From Apoda limacodes (Eukaryota > Arthropoda > Insecta > Lepidoptera > Limacodidae), in contig OX291546.1 of the NCBI GenBank assembly GCA_946406115.1, positions 12,269,019 through 12,333,018 on the forward strand: a stretch of DNA of 64,000 nucleotides, in the 5' to 3' direction. A program made the position numbers and the translations under genes. This document shows positions 10,913-22,159 of the stretch, piece after piece. Under the pieces are notes generated by a model. It was not told where the DNA came from. It made no database searches and saw nothing but the letters and a program-made list of their open reading frames with translations. Each line of letters begins with the position of its first letter. Position 1 is the stretch's first letter.

Positions 10913-11103
10913 AGTGAATTTTTAACATTCCTTGGGCTGAAGACGAAAAACGGCAATAATATACAAGATGCTACTGAAGTTACAATGTAGAAAAAAAAGA
11001 ATTTGGATTTGAACTTCACTAAATTAGGCGTTTCTGAAAACAGTTGCTTCAAAATGTATGTAAACACAGAAATCACAACAAAATATATTATTTTGTCCCA
11101 CAT
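10913..11103 (-). CDS. Agpat1/2-like: AGPAT gene A, exon 1 (N-terminal membrane segments)
   Basis: The first coding exon, 191 nt on the minus strand, starting at ATG 11103 and ending in phase 2 at a donor (gtaagaa). It encodes a short N-terminus (MWDK), a hydrophobic helix at about residues 5-20 (IIYFVVISVFTYI), a basic linker and a second hydrophobic segment at about 33-55. It ends FSPRNVKNSL, equivalent to the PRN block that precedes the catalytic domain in AGPAT1/2 proteins. Splicing to exon 2 gives NSL-YAAQILKH with no frame break. Two N-terminal membrane helices fit an ER membrane enzyme. No longer upstream frame is evident and the first ATG fits the family, so this start is preferred. 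Confidence 0.85.
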
Positions 11104-11754
11104 GATTTACTTGATTTTTTCGCCAAAATGAAACAAACAACAACTTTAATTTACACACATGCGTCTCCAATTAACCGCTGATTAGATAACAATTTACATC
11201 ACATAGTATATGCGTACATATCTAAAGTACTTTAAATTGAAATTATTTTCATTGTTCTGTTGCCGCACATCTTACACGAAATTTATTTATATAAATAGAC
11301 CATAGATTACACAAGACAAAAAAGCAGTGTTACCAGGCCCTATTCGTTCTTTTGCCCGTATGGAATCAAAAACTTACACGATTTTAAGGTAAAGTTGCCA
11401 GTCATTTTTAAATTACTCGCAACACTGTTTCTTGCGAAAAAAATATGTCATGAAAAATATTAACGGACGTTTTACACTACTTTTTTAAGGAGAAATCAGA
11501 AAAATAATGTTTTTTAAGCAACACTAAAGAAAATGTTTTATTTATACGGAGAGTACTGCCCCATGACATAGTACATAACGCTAAAAAAATTAAAAATTAT
11601 GTGTTAAACTGTTTAAAACCATAAATTTTCTATATTCATGACTTAATTTCTTGTACAATGTAAATCATTTTTTTTGTATTGAAGTTGGTAACATTGAATA
11701 CTGGTCACAAAATCGTAGTAATATTATCTATAGAGAAAATAAACTATCTATTAT
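11104..11754. other. Upstream region of gene A
   Basis: AT-rich 5' flank with no recognised repeat until the MITE at 11755. The gene A promoter and 5' UTR should be here. Confidence 0.4.
11284..11293 (-). promoter_or_regulatory. Possible TATA box of gene A
   Basis: TATATAAATA on the minus strand, about 180 bases upstream of the gene A start codon. The surrounding DNA is AT-rich, so a chance match is quite possible. Confidence 0.25.
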
Positions 11755-12096
11755 GGGCGCGTTCGTTCTGGGCTTAAGAGTTCCCACGAATGATACTTTT
11801 CACACTTTTCGTACACACACTACGATAAAACACACACACACTTCCATAAACAATGAATATGTATAGGCAGTTTGACAGATTAACACAAAAACCCCACCTC
11901 CAGACATGGGTCTAAAGTTTCATTTTTCGGTGGCAAACGTGACAAAAATAACAAAAATATCGTAAACGAACGCATGACAGTTTGTCACAGATGATACTAA
12001 AATTTTGATACTTTTGATACCAATGCTAAACGAACGGCTGACAGGTGGCAAAAGTAATGAAAATAATGATTCTGCATCCCAGAACGAACGCGCTCT
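11755..12096. mobile_element. MITE, copy 1 of an adjacent pair
   Basis: GCGCGTTCGTTCTGGG at 11757-11772 is perfectly inverted at 12079-12094. The 340-bp body has no meaningful ORF. It contains a CA-rich stretch (ACACACACACA), the block AATGAATATGTATAGGCAGT and an AAAACCCCACCTC box. Flanking TAT on both sides may be the target duplication. A second, diverged copy follows at 12217. Confidence 0.75.
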
Positions 12097-12216
12097 ATGT
12101 GTCTTGATCAAGAAGCTTATATACAACACTGGAGTTTGCACTGCTAAAATATGATTGAAGATAGAAAAAAATACCTTGAATGACGTCATGAAAGTCTTGC
12201 ATCTCTGTCGTTACAT

Positions 12217-12637
12217 GACGCGTTCGTTTTGGGCTTAGAAGTTCCCACGATTTATAATTTTACACTTTTAATAACGCCATTTTTGCTACCGACACCTATG
12301 GTTCGTGTAGCTTTGAAACGTTGATTTTTGGTTGCAAAACAAACGGTTGAAGTATACACACTACGATCAAACACACACACACACTACCATAGACAATGAA
12401 TATGTATAGGCAGTTTGACGGATCAACACAAAAACCCCACCTCGAGACTTGGGTTTTATTTTTAGGTGGCAAAAGTGACAAAATATCATAAACAAACGCA
12501 TGACGTAAACAAACGTTTGTAATAGATCTTACTAAAGTTTTGATATTTTTGATACCATGTTAATACATACAATGCTAAACGAACAGATGACAGATGACAA
12601 AATTTATGAAAACAATGATTCTTAAACGAACGCGCCA
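12217..12637. mobile_element. MITE, copy 2 of an adjacent pair
   Basis: Same family and orientation as the copy at 11755: ends ACGCGTTCGTTTTGGG and AAACGAACGCGCC, the same AATGAATATGTATAGGCAGT block, CA repeat and AAAACCCCACCTC box. About 120 bp separate the two copies. Confidence 0.7.
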
Positions 12638-13319
12638 TAGATGACCCCCGGCCATTTGCTTTTATTAGTATTGCCATATTAATATTTAAATCTGACTTAA
12701 AATATTCAGGGAAATGACCGACTAGCTTTTACTTTAGTACATAAAATTGATGGTTTGCTGTAGTTGAGATACTTTGATTAATAACTTTCTAACTATAATG
12801 ATATAATGTCAAACAATTTCTTTTGGCCAAATATCTAAAAAAAAATTAAAATAGCACAAAAGACCTAATAAGTAGTTGATAATTTTTCGAAATCTAGTCT
12901 GTTGAGCTGTTAAAATAGTTGCTTCGATTATATTATTGTATAGGTAATAAATCACGTATATCCATAGATGTAGAATGTACAACACCAACAATGCCAAATG
13001 AAAAACTAGACAGAAAAAAAATTGCAAATGTGTGAGTGGAATAGTGATATCAAACAACACTGTCGATAATTTTACCTGCACAAAATTATTGCAAACTAGC
13101 GCGCTGCTGAAATGAAATATTACCTATGTCGCGTTTGCACTCGGACCACGCAGCCTCGGAACGCGTTGTCGGGCAAAGCAAACTGTTTACACGCTTGAGC
13201 TCGAACATGTGCCCAATAGCATGGCGTTGAATGCAAGAGTGTAAACAGACCATAATAACCTTAACTATTAGGACTATAATCACGTCTTATAGGAAATTTA
13301 AAAATCTAATCATTTCCTT
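12638..13319. other. Unannotated stretch with one hairpin
   Basis: Mostly AT-rich. At 13183-13248, CTGTTTACACGCTTG pairs with CAAGAGTGTAAACAG around a 36-base loop (one mismatch), next to a locally GC-rich segment. Possibly a very small MITE. Confidence 0.4.
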
Positions 13320-13640
13320 CTTGAACAACCCCATACCGTAGTCCCTGCAGAAAACCTCGGCATGGAGCTCATTCTACAACTTAAGCGTTCGCGGGAGAAA
13401 GTTCCACTCAAACGGCACTGTTCGTGACCATTTAGGTTACAAAGAGTGAGAATGAAATTACTATCAATGGCGAGCGGAGCGATGGTAGAAAGTAGCTGTG
13501 GAAATTATTTCAAACAATTCCTCAAAACACAGAACACGTTATACAAGCGGTAGAACACACACAGGGAGGCAAAATCTCTCCTCAGACTTAAAGGTTTGAT
13601 ACGACTTGTGAGTTTGGAATCGTACTTTTCCTATAAAAAA
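13320..13640 (-). mobile_element. CR1-like LINE 3' fragment
   Basis: The minus strand carries the same C-terminal blocks as 915-1215, diverged and with stops (the ATGGTAGAAAGTAGCTGTG region corresponds to the TATFYHR block). The domain upstream is missing. Confidence 0.6.
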
Positions 13641-14149
13641 CGCACTTATGTGTTGAGAAACATTCTAAGGAGCCAAGTGGATACGGAGTGGAATGAAATT
13701 TTGACATGTTTTTCTTCTATTTTTTATTATTCTTATATACTAGATCTAGTATAAAATATGTATATTAGAGATTGCACTGACTTTAATATTCATGTCGATT
13801 TTTGTGTTAGAAAGACGATTTGGACCAAACTGGTATAATATAATCTAAAGCTTATTTTCGAATTCTGTATAAAATCCTATGCAACCTCTTACAATTTACC
13901 CCTACCGTGCGCGCAATACTTATTGCATTTCATACTAATTCTATAAATGCGGCTCGTACGACGCGTACGATGCGGACAAATGTGCGATCACCTTTGGATG
14001 GCTATGAATAATTATCTTATTAATATTTTATACATGTATTTTTTTTATTTATTTATTTGCACGGAACATGGTTGGTACAAAGGTTTTTTAAATGTATTAG
14101 TTACGATGAACATAAATATTCCGCCACAATCGACATGCAAAAGTAATCA
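13641..14149. other. AT-rich stretch, nothing recognised
   Basis: No repeat symmetry or protein similarity seen. The short ORF starting at 13947 has no recognisable content. Confidence 0.4.
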
Positions 14150-14760
14150 GTAAATCTAGACAAAAAAATGCAAGCTATGATTTAAATTGTTTTTTTTTCG
14201 TAAAATTCTCAACTAAAATGCATATGACAACAATGCAGTAAAAAATATCATAATTTACCTGTAAAATGTGTACTTATTTGGATTATTATCTCTTGTAACT
14301 TCACATTTACTCACATAACAAGACAGCAGAGTTACCTTAATTAATTAAAAAAAAATCCATTCGCCTTAAGAGCAACGCTATGGCCTCTTACTTGTGGTCA
14401 TATAATTTCATCCTTTTTTTTCATAATTTTAATGAACGTGTTTCTATTTATGCCGCATTAAGAGCTTCTCATAGACTTGATTATATATACACATGCCGTC
14501 AGCGCTATGTCAATCTCTATCGTAACTAAATGATTACATATTTTACAAAAAATATCCCCCAAATCTTGATTTAGCAATGAAATGTGGTATTAAATCTAGA
14601 GAATAATATGTAAACTACAATTCAAATTGATTTTAACGTTATTTTTTAACAACAAAGCAGTAAAAAAATCATAAATTACCGGTAAAACGCGTATTAATTC
14701 GGATTATTGCGACTTGTTGACTTTCACAGTGGCTCATGAAAAAGATATCAAATTTACAAT
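14150..14760. repeat. Diverged direct repeat pair
   Basis: The segment at 14150-14330 and the one at 14590-14760 share AAATCTAGA, then ATTTAAATTG or ATTCAAATTG, then GCAGTAAAAAATATCATAA or GCAGTAAAAAAATCATAAA, then GGATTATT. They are two old tandem copies of an unidentified repeat. The stretch between and after them (to about 15057) shows weaker resemblance only. Confidence 0.5.
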
Positions 14761-15057
14761 CTAAATATTGTAAAATATAAATCAAGGATTCAAGGAGAAA
14801 AACAAAAAAATCCAATCGCTATTATCGATGTAATTATTGACATATTCGGCCATTTTCTTCTATCTCATTTTCTCATGGGCACTAATTTTAATTTGGATGT
14901 CTCGCTTCCACGCTATATTGGTTTTTTGAACGTAGTGAAAAAATCCTTTGCCTATGCGTATATCACACACGAAAAGGTTCATAAACAAATCTCAAAATAG
15001 TAAGAGTTCAAAAACGAACAGCAACAGTACCAATGAGGGATTTTCCGACGGTTGAAA

Positions 15058-15531
15058 TAAAAAAAAAAATAGTTTAAAAATTTTAGATAGATGGCGTTGA
15101 ATCAACTGGCAGCATTTTTTTCTGAAACTTAGTGACTTGGCTGTGATCCAAATTCTAACTTGGGCCTATACAGCATAAATAATTATGTGGCTTTATCATA
15201 TGGTATTTTCTCGCATTTTAAGTAAAAAGTACATACCTCTAGACAAGCACCACTTTTTTCCCTGTAACTTTCGCGCTGCGCTTCGAAGGCTCTTGTTTCA
15301 GGACCATGATCCGTAATTCTTATTCAGTATCAAATAACAAAGAAATAACAAAATAATGAATAAGAGTTTCCAGCACAGAGGTAAACTTTATATCAAAGAG
15401 TACCCAAGCAAAGAAAAGAATCACAACGTTTCACAGGATCCAAGGATAAACATATCATATGTTAAAAAAAATGCGCCATATCAAGTCAACGCCATCTACT
15501 TAGTCTATATTTTAGAACTATTTTTTTTTGG
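15058..15531. mobile_element. MITE with about 60-bp inverted ends
   Basis: The left end (AATAGTTTAAAAATTTTAG, then ATAGATGGCGTTGAATCAAC) is inverted at the right end (AAGTCAACGCCATCTAC, then ATTTTAGAACTATTTTTTTT). Arms are imperfect but alignable over about 60 bases, enclosing about 350 bp without a gene. Confidence 0.65.
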
Positions 15532-16689
15532 CTCGGAAAACCTAAACCGGTTCAAGCTGAACAAAAACTTTTTTTAAATGATACTCGTTGCGTAAGCGGA
15601 CCTCTAGCCAAGTAAGAAAAAAAAAAGAAAAAGGATAACAGCAATGTTTGTATTCGACTAAGTACATAAGTTGTACATGACTTGGCGAAGTTGTACATTA
15701 AACATAACTTTTTTACTCGGTAGGGTATAAGCGTTTCTATGAACGCTATTGTTTTTATGCACACATGGATAAATCCCCTGGACTGACAGCACGTTCAGAA
15801 ACTAGAGACGCAGCTAATTAGGACCAGAACAAAGTCAACGTATGTTAACCACATTTATTTACTTACTCCTATCTTTAGTATTTCTCTAAGATCAGTAGGT
15901 AATAACTTTAACCTTTCTCTTGTAGTACAAAATCTAAATCCTCCAAATACAAGCCACAGAAAAATACAAGAATTTATTTTATTTCTAAATGCCTGATATT
16001 TTTAATTTAAACAAATGTGGCTGCTGATTCTAACGTAATCTGTGCCTAGTTCGGGTCACTCGAGTTAAGAGCTTCTATCTATGCCAAAAATCATTTTTTT
16101 AGCTGGTATTTTTCTTAAACTGCTGAATGTATTTTTTAAAAAAAAAAACACAATATAATAGAGCATGTACTGAAGGTCGTGACACAGCTCAAAACATTTA
16201 TTCATTTTCAGGTTTGCTAGTACATTCTACAACATAATGTATAATAATTTTAAAGCAAATACGACTTGCATTATATATTAGTCTCTTATTTGACTTTTTT
16301 TGAAAATAACAATAAAAAGGAATCATACGCGAAAATTACAGTAAAAAAGAAAAAAAAAACACTCAAGGAATTACATAAAAAAAAAAACACGAAAAATTCA
16401 GTTAAATAAAAAATAGTAAAAAGAAAACGAAATTGGCACTAATTAAGCTTTTCATAATCAACCTACGAAATTGGTTTAGCGAGCTAGTAAATATGTCTAC
16501 TGACTCGTGACAATCACTGAGAAGTTTTCACATGTTTGGTATTGCAGATGAGCTGCCCAACATAGTACGACTTTTTGATATCGAAAATGGTTCGTTTTAT
16601 TGACAGCATTGAGAGCTATGACATCGCATAGGCATTGAAATCGTTCTGTTTACAAAATGTAAAAAAAACAATATGGCCGTTCAATATTT
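15532..16689. other. AT-rich stretch, nothing recognised
   Basis: Long A-rich runs around 16130-16390. No gene or defined repeat seen. Confidence 0.4.
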
Positions 16690-16862
16690 GGCATCCACTA
16701 CTCTACCTTCCGACCATATGCAGCCAATGCGTTGAATGCGGTCAGGAAGTGACGTCATAGCGCATCCATTTTTGGTCAACAAAACGATCGAATGTGCGCA
16801 TTAGAGAGCATTGATCGCATTCATTGCGTATAATGCTTGTCAACAAAACGCCTTTTATGTTT
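16690..16862 (-). repeat. Dispersed repeat, copy 1 (partner at 56090)
   Basis: Reverse-complemented, this shares several blocks with 56090-56290: ATGCTCTCTA, GCGCACATTC, ATGCGCT and CAACGCATTGGCTGCA, plus a TTGTTGACAAG box. It is probably a MITE relic with no coding capacity. Confidence 0.5.
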
Positions 16863-18010
16863 AGCTAAGAGTTCCGGACTGTCAATGTTATTTCTAAGAA
16901 GTTTGAATAGGAATGTAAGGTCTAATAAGTTTCTTCTACTTTCGAGGGATATCATACTAAATCTTTCCAAGAGTTTGTTTGTAAGAAGACACTTTTTTTG
17001 GCGTTCCAGTTGAGTATGCTAGGTGCCAGGATCTTTGTTATACTCTCTCAAGACGTAGCGTGTGAGTTGCATAATGTGGCCGCCATACTACACTACAATA
17101 TTCCAATATACTCCTTACCAAAGTATTGAATAACATAGTTTTAGTGTTGTGAAAGTTTTTGCGACCATTTCCGGTGCTCTGTTAATAATGTTCTCTATTT
17201 GTGGGATAAAAGTGAATTTACTATCCAGTAGTATGCCTAAATCTTTAATAACTCTTACTTCATTAAGGGGATCATGCTGTATATGGAAGGAAGAGTTTAT
17301 TACCTTATGATTCGACTGTCGATTGCTTCAACTTACTCTTCTGTGAAAGAAACTAAATTAGTTGTACTGAAGTAAGACCTTACGATGCCATGTTGTTTTT
17401 CCATGTGAAATGACCACTAAGCCACTAAAGACCCAAAGACTTTTGCGCAAGAAGAGATGATGGAGATGAGTCTGTAATCATTCACGTCGGTGTTGTCACC
17501 ACTTTCAAATATTGGCACTACCTTTGCAATATTCCATTTCGTAGGAAACGTTCCTGAGTGTAAAGATTGCTGCAAAATTAAAAACAAAGGAGTTATAAGA
17601 TTCGACGTACACTGTAATAAATATATGGGTGGTATCCCATCAGTGCCTGAATTCTTAGTGGCATCTTTTTGTTTTAATTTAGAATAAACTGTTTTCTTTC
17701 TAAATTTGAGGAAAGGAAGATTTTCAGTGGGCGTAATTCCATTTAAGGAATCATAAGCACGATGGGCTCGGTCAGTATTGTTGTAAACAGATGCAAAGTA
17801 GTCTGTAAATAGTTCACAAATTTCAGGGTCATTCTCAGCCGTCTTTTTTTTCTTTGTTAATCATTGCAGCTGGATAAGTGGTAGTTCCGCTAGTTTACGC
17901 TTGCTTTTTAAGAAGGACCAGAAGCTTTTTGGATTTTTATCTATATGTTTTCTATGTTTTTATGATAAGTATTCAAGTCATAAAGAGCGAGTTTTTTACA
18001 GCGTTTATTT
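16863..18010 (-). pseudogene. Jockey-like LINE RT, palm deleted
   Basis: Reading the minus strand, pieces of a non-LTR RT appear in order. Around 17960-17860 comes KSFWSFLKSKRKL, the block before the RT. Around 17690-17420 come SGTDGIPPIYLL, SGTFPTKWNIAKVVPIFESG and NDYRLISIISSCAKVF. Around 17390-17310 comes QHGIVRSYFSTTNLVSFTEE. The text then jumps to thumb wording at 17290-17050 (VRVIKDLGILLDSKFTF) and a C-terminal RRNLLDLTFLFKLL block near 16920. The palm with the catalytic Asp residues is missing. Stops and frame changes throughout show it is dead. Confidence 0.7.
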
Positions 18011-18149
18011 ATGAGTTTTAAAGATATTTTTTGTAACGACGGTTGTAGTTTATGTATTTCACGCAAGTCTAATAAAGTTACGCGACTGGCGGGGAAACCA
18101 AGGGGGGTGTTTATTATTTTTTGGTTTACAAAGTGGTAACATGATTGCG

Positions 18150-18302
18150 TTATATGAGGTTACTTTTGCAAGTTGTCCGAGGAATAGCCTTGGACCTTTT
18201 TACTAGCTACCTATATCATCGAACACAGAATATTAAAATTGATAACAACTTAAGTGATAAACTAATCTCAAATTACGAAGTGCCTCACGGGAGTATTCTT
18301 TG
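18150..18302 (+). pseudogene. RT palm fragment in opposite orientation
   Basis: The plus strand reads FTSYLYHRTQNIKIDNN followed by NYEVPHGSIL, which corresponds to the motif B region (usually GVPQGS-x-LGP) of a Jockey-like RT. This is part of what the adjacent minus-strand copy at 16863-18010 lacks. Confidence 0.6.
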
Positions 18303-18965
18303 ATCCACCCTGTTAGCGACGGACCACACGAAAACCCTAAATAGATTTAGCGTATAAGGACAAAAATGTAAAAAAAGTTAAAATAAGGATTTTTTATTAA
18401 ATAAAGTCGTATTGACACAAAATGGTAACGCTAAAACGATACGTAAAATAATTTGTTAGTAATTTGTAAGGTTTGTAAGTTATATGATAAATAAATATAC
18501 TATAAGTAGTAAAGTTGTAAGTGACGAAAAATAAAGTCACAACAACTAGGTTAGAAGTATGTCGTTGCAATGTAAGATAGAGTATGTAAGGCTTGCTCAA
18601 CTATGTACATTTCAAGTAAAAAGGTTAAGTAAATAGTAAAATACATAAGGAGTTACATAAAAATCACTTAATGTTAGGAAGCGTATGTATTTAGCGTATG
18701 AGGATCGTATATTTCTTGTATAATTTAGCAACTTTAGGCAATGACAGTTAGGATTTATTATGTAGAATTATAGAAACAATGTAAAATTACTAACTTGTAA
18801 GGTAAATAGTCTGTAATGTTTTTATATGCATAATGTACTCAAGCAGAGTTGATTTGAAAATAGGTAATGTAAATTGTAATTGCAAGTAATTGTATAACGT
18901 AGAGAAATATCGATAATTTTAAGTTAAAATTTAGTTAAAATCTATCAGTGTAAATTTGTATAAAA
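18303..18965. other. AT-rich stretch, nothing recognised
   Basis: Repeated TAAGT and GTAAG-like words but no clear unit. The short minus-strand ORF here has no recognisable content. Confidence 0.4.
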
Positions 18966-19060
18966 CTTACGTGGACATCTTTTTCCACCCCTGTACGGGC
19001 AAAAATAGGTACGGGTGTCGAGTTAAATAAACATACGTTTTAACCCATGACCCGGGCGAG

Positions 19061-19316
19061 TCTCGAGGTTGAGCGCACCCTCGGTAATTTTTTAGAGAGG
19101 GCCTTACTTTTCAGGCCCGCTGTCAGCATATTAGTGGCCACTTTGTGATTGTGGCGAAGAGGAAATAAAACAAAAACAATAGTACAAACGAAAAAATGTT
19201 TAAAACTGAGATAAAATAAGATGAAAAATGACAATAAAAAAAAAAAAAACGAAAGTGGAGAATAAAGATAACAAAGGTCATTTTAAACGAAAAAACTAAC
19301 TAACATATGAGCCCGG
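19061..19316 (-). other. 3' UTR of the minus-strand Jockey element
   Basis: Non-coding stretch between the ORF2 end and the conserved 3' tail, with T-rich runs in element orientation. Confidence 0.5.
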
Positions 19317-21960
19317 CTAGTTTTTGAGCGGGATAAGCTGCCTAGGGAGAGGTCGGCCTTTAGGTGGACGGGCGTGTAACGGCGCAATGCCCCTTAGGTG
19401 TGGATGCGCACTGTTGTCCGCCATGTCAAACAGCCGGGCGGCCAGTCTGGCGATAAACTCACCTATCGGCTCTGCCTTTGTGTCCCTAGCAATTGTTTCG
19501 TTGCGGACGTAACGCGGAGCGCCCGTTATTATCCTCAGCGATTTATTTTGCACAACTTGGATCTTTTTCTTTTTAGTGATAGCAATGCGTACCAAGCCGG
19601 CGCGGCGTACGTCAAACGGGACGTAACGTAGAGCTTGTATAGCCGGATTTTGGTTTTAAGCGGCAGGTCAGATGAAAATAATGGCCTTAAGGCCGCCCTG
19701 GCGCCGACCGCCCTGGCTGCCGCATGCTCGACCATTTTGGTCATGCGCAGCCTGCGGTCGATAACGCAGCCGAGGTATTTCACACTGCTCTGCCACTCGA
19801 TTACCTGCCCGCGGAATACAAGCTCCTTAGGTAATAGTCTCTGTTGGCCGGTTAAGATGGCTGCCGTTTTTGAGGCGTTTACTGCTATCCTCCACTTGTC
19901 AAGCCAGCACGGGAGGATATCCAATAATCGCTGCATTTTAGCGGCAGCTAAGTAGGACTTACGGAATGAGCTCATGTACGCGCTATCGTCTGCATACAAT
20001 GCTAAGGTGACGTCCTGTATGCCTGGCGATAGACCGCTATCGCTAAGCGTGGGAATGTCATTGGTAAAAAGTGCATACAACAGAGGGGAAAGGCAACTAC
20101 CTTGTGGGACCCCCGCTGAAATGGTCTTAGAAGGGGAGTTTTTATTGTCAACCGAAACATAGAAACTCCGCCCCTCCAGAAAAGAGGCTATTATACGCCC
20201 GTACATGGGGGGTAAATTGGTCTCAGAGAGCTTAAACAAAAAGCCCGCGTGCCGAACACGATCAAAGGCCTTCTCGATATAGAGAAAGACCCCGACCGTG
20301 TACCTGCCCTTGTTCAGCTCAAAGGCCATGTGATGTAGAACACGAGTAAGCTGAAGAGTGGTACTGTGGTTACTTCTAAAACCAAACTGTTCTGGCCTTA
20401 GATTGATAAAGGGTGATACCCTTTTCAATAAAAGACGTTCGAACAGTTTGGCTATGTTAGAAAGTAATGTAATCGGGCGACAATGCTCTGGTTTCTGGCG
20501 GCTCTTACCAGGCTTCGGTATGACAATAATTTTGCTGTGGCGTGGAAAAGAATCCTGTGCGCATGATCCCGTTAAAAATACGGGTTAAGGCCACAAGACC
20601 TTTTCTAACATTAATAGGGCCGTGTTCGGAATATCGTCAGGGCCGGGGGATTTCTTTTTATTTAAAAAAGATATAAATTTTTTAACCTCCTGAGGGGAGA
20701 TAAAATCGTCACCTCTAAGTAGGGCTCCTCGTCCAATGTTGTGTGGGCGTGGTTGACAATGGGGTTCGGCTACAATTGGTCCTCGAAGTGGTTCGCCAGT
20801 AAGCACGCGCGTTCCTCAGCTGAGTACAAACGGTTACCTAGCGTGTCTACAAGGGGGTGTATGGGTGCAGGGGTGCTGGTCATACAGCGAGCTAAACGAT
20901 ATAGAGCGGTATGGTTATCTCTGGCCTTTGAGATTGTGTTATCCCAAGACCATTTCCGATAAGTTGAAATTTGGTTCGATAGATCACTACCTAACTTATT
21001 CAGCTCTTTTTTAATTGTTGGGCAACGAGTTCGGCACCACAGTTTGCGAAGTTCTCGTTTTTGGCTAAGTTTACTTTGGAGATGTGCCGGTAGCAAACTT
21101 TTCCCCGAGGCGGACTTGGCAGACGCGGTGCACTGAGCAAGTGCGGAGGAGATAGCAGAAGTAAGTGACTGTGTGGCTGTTTCCACTTCCTGTGGGGTAG
21201 ACAGGCCACCAGGAGGGAGTTTAAATGAGCTCAGTAGTTTTTGATATTTTGTCCAGTCCGTGGTGGTAAAGGTTTATCCTTAATAGAAACTCCGAGGACC
21301 AGTAAAATTGGAAGGTGTTGCGAATCGATATCATGGAGGGTTTCTAAAGTGATGGGCCAATTAATATTACGGGCTAGTGCTATGTCTAGTACGTCTGGTT
21401 GAAATAAGTCCTGCGAGGGATAATGAGTGGGGGAGCCGGGACCAATTACAGCGTAATTGTGCGCCGCGGCGTCGGTTTTCAAATCTCTACCTTCATTGGA
21501 TGAAATTCTTGAACCCCATTGTCGGTGTTTGGCGTTAAAGTTGCCGAGTATAAGTGTGGGCGTGTCGTCGGACATAATATTTTTTATATCGCCGTAAATG
21601 AAAGGTGGTTTGTAGGCGGCGTAAACCTTGAGTTCGGTGTTACCGACTTTTAGTTTAATGCCTATCGCTCGGGTTGAAACAAAGCTTGGCAGGGGTAAAC
21701 TTTCGTGCACAAGATCTCTACGCATCAGCACTGCTGTGCCCCTGTAAGCGATGTTATTTGTGATATTTATTTCGTCCCGCCTGTAGATAAAATAGTTAGG
21801 TAGACGTAATTGTTGCTCAGGTCGCAACTTGGTTTCGCCCAACAGCACATTATGAATATCATGGTGTTGGACTAGCAACCTGAGGTCATCGGTCTTACCT
21901 CTTACCCCCCCTGGATTCCAGTATACAATCCTTAGACTGAAGAGAATTCCTGGACCAGGA
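19317..21960 (-). pseudogene. Jockey ORF2: endonuclease plus reverse transcriptase
   Basis: The minus strand starts SLRIVYWNPGG near 21950 and is then broken at a run of seven G (plus-strand C at 21905-21911). The APE endonuclease follows (21878-21231) with LLGETKL, YRGTAVLMR, LILGNFNAKHRQWGS (usually GDFNAKH) and HLPILL (the usual SDH reads DSQH). A linker (21186-20770) and fingers (KKKSPGPDDIPN at about 20670) lead to a frame break near 20585. The long RT frame 20428-19535 has QFGFRSNHSTTLQL, FLYIEKAFDRV, SAGVPQGSCLSPLLYALFTN, the catalytic YADD and VKYLGCVIDRRLRM. The C-terminal part runs to about 19317. The order and wording fit the Jockey clade. The substitutions at endonuclease residues and the two frame shifts indicate it is inactive. 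Confidence 0.85.
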
Positions 21961-22159
21961 GGTGGGTAAGCTGTTGCAGGCCGTGCAAAAGAGCGGGCAA
22001 TGGGTTGTGTCCGACCGTAATAGCCTCAATGGCTGCATTAAGTGCAACGATGGACGCTCTGGCAATGTTGAGTGACAATAGCGAGACACAGTGAACTGGC
22101 GCAACAAAAGGTGCGCGACCCCTGGGGGGTGGTGCGGGGGTGGTAGCAACTGTGGGAAA

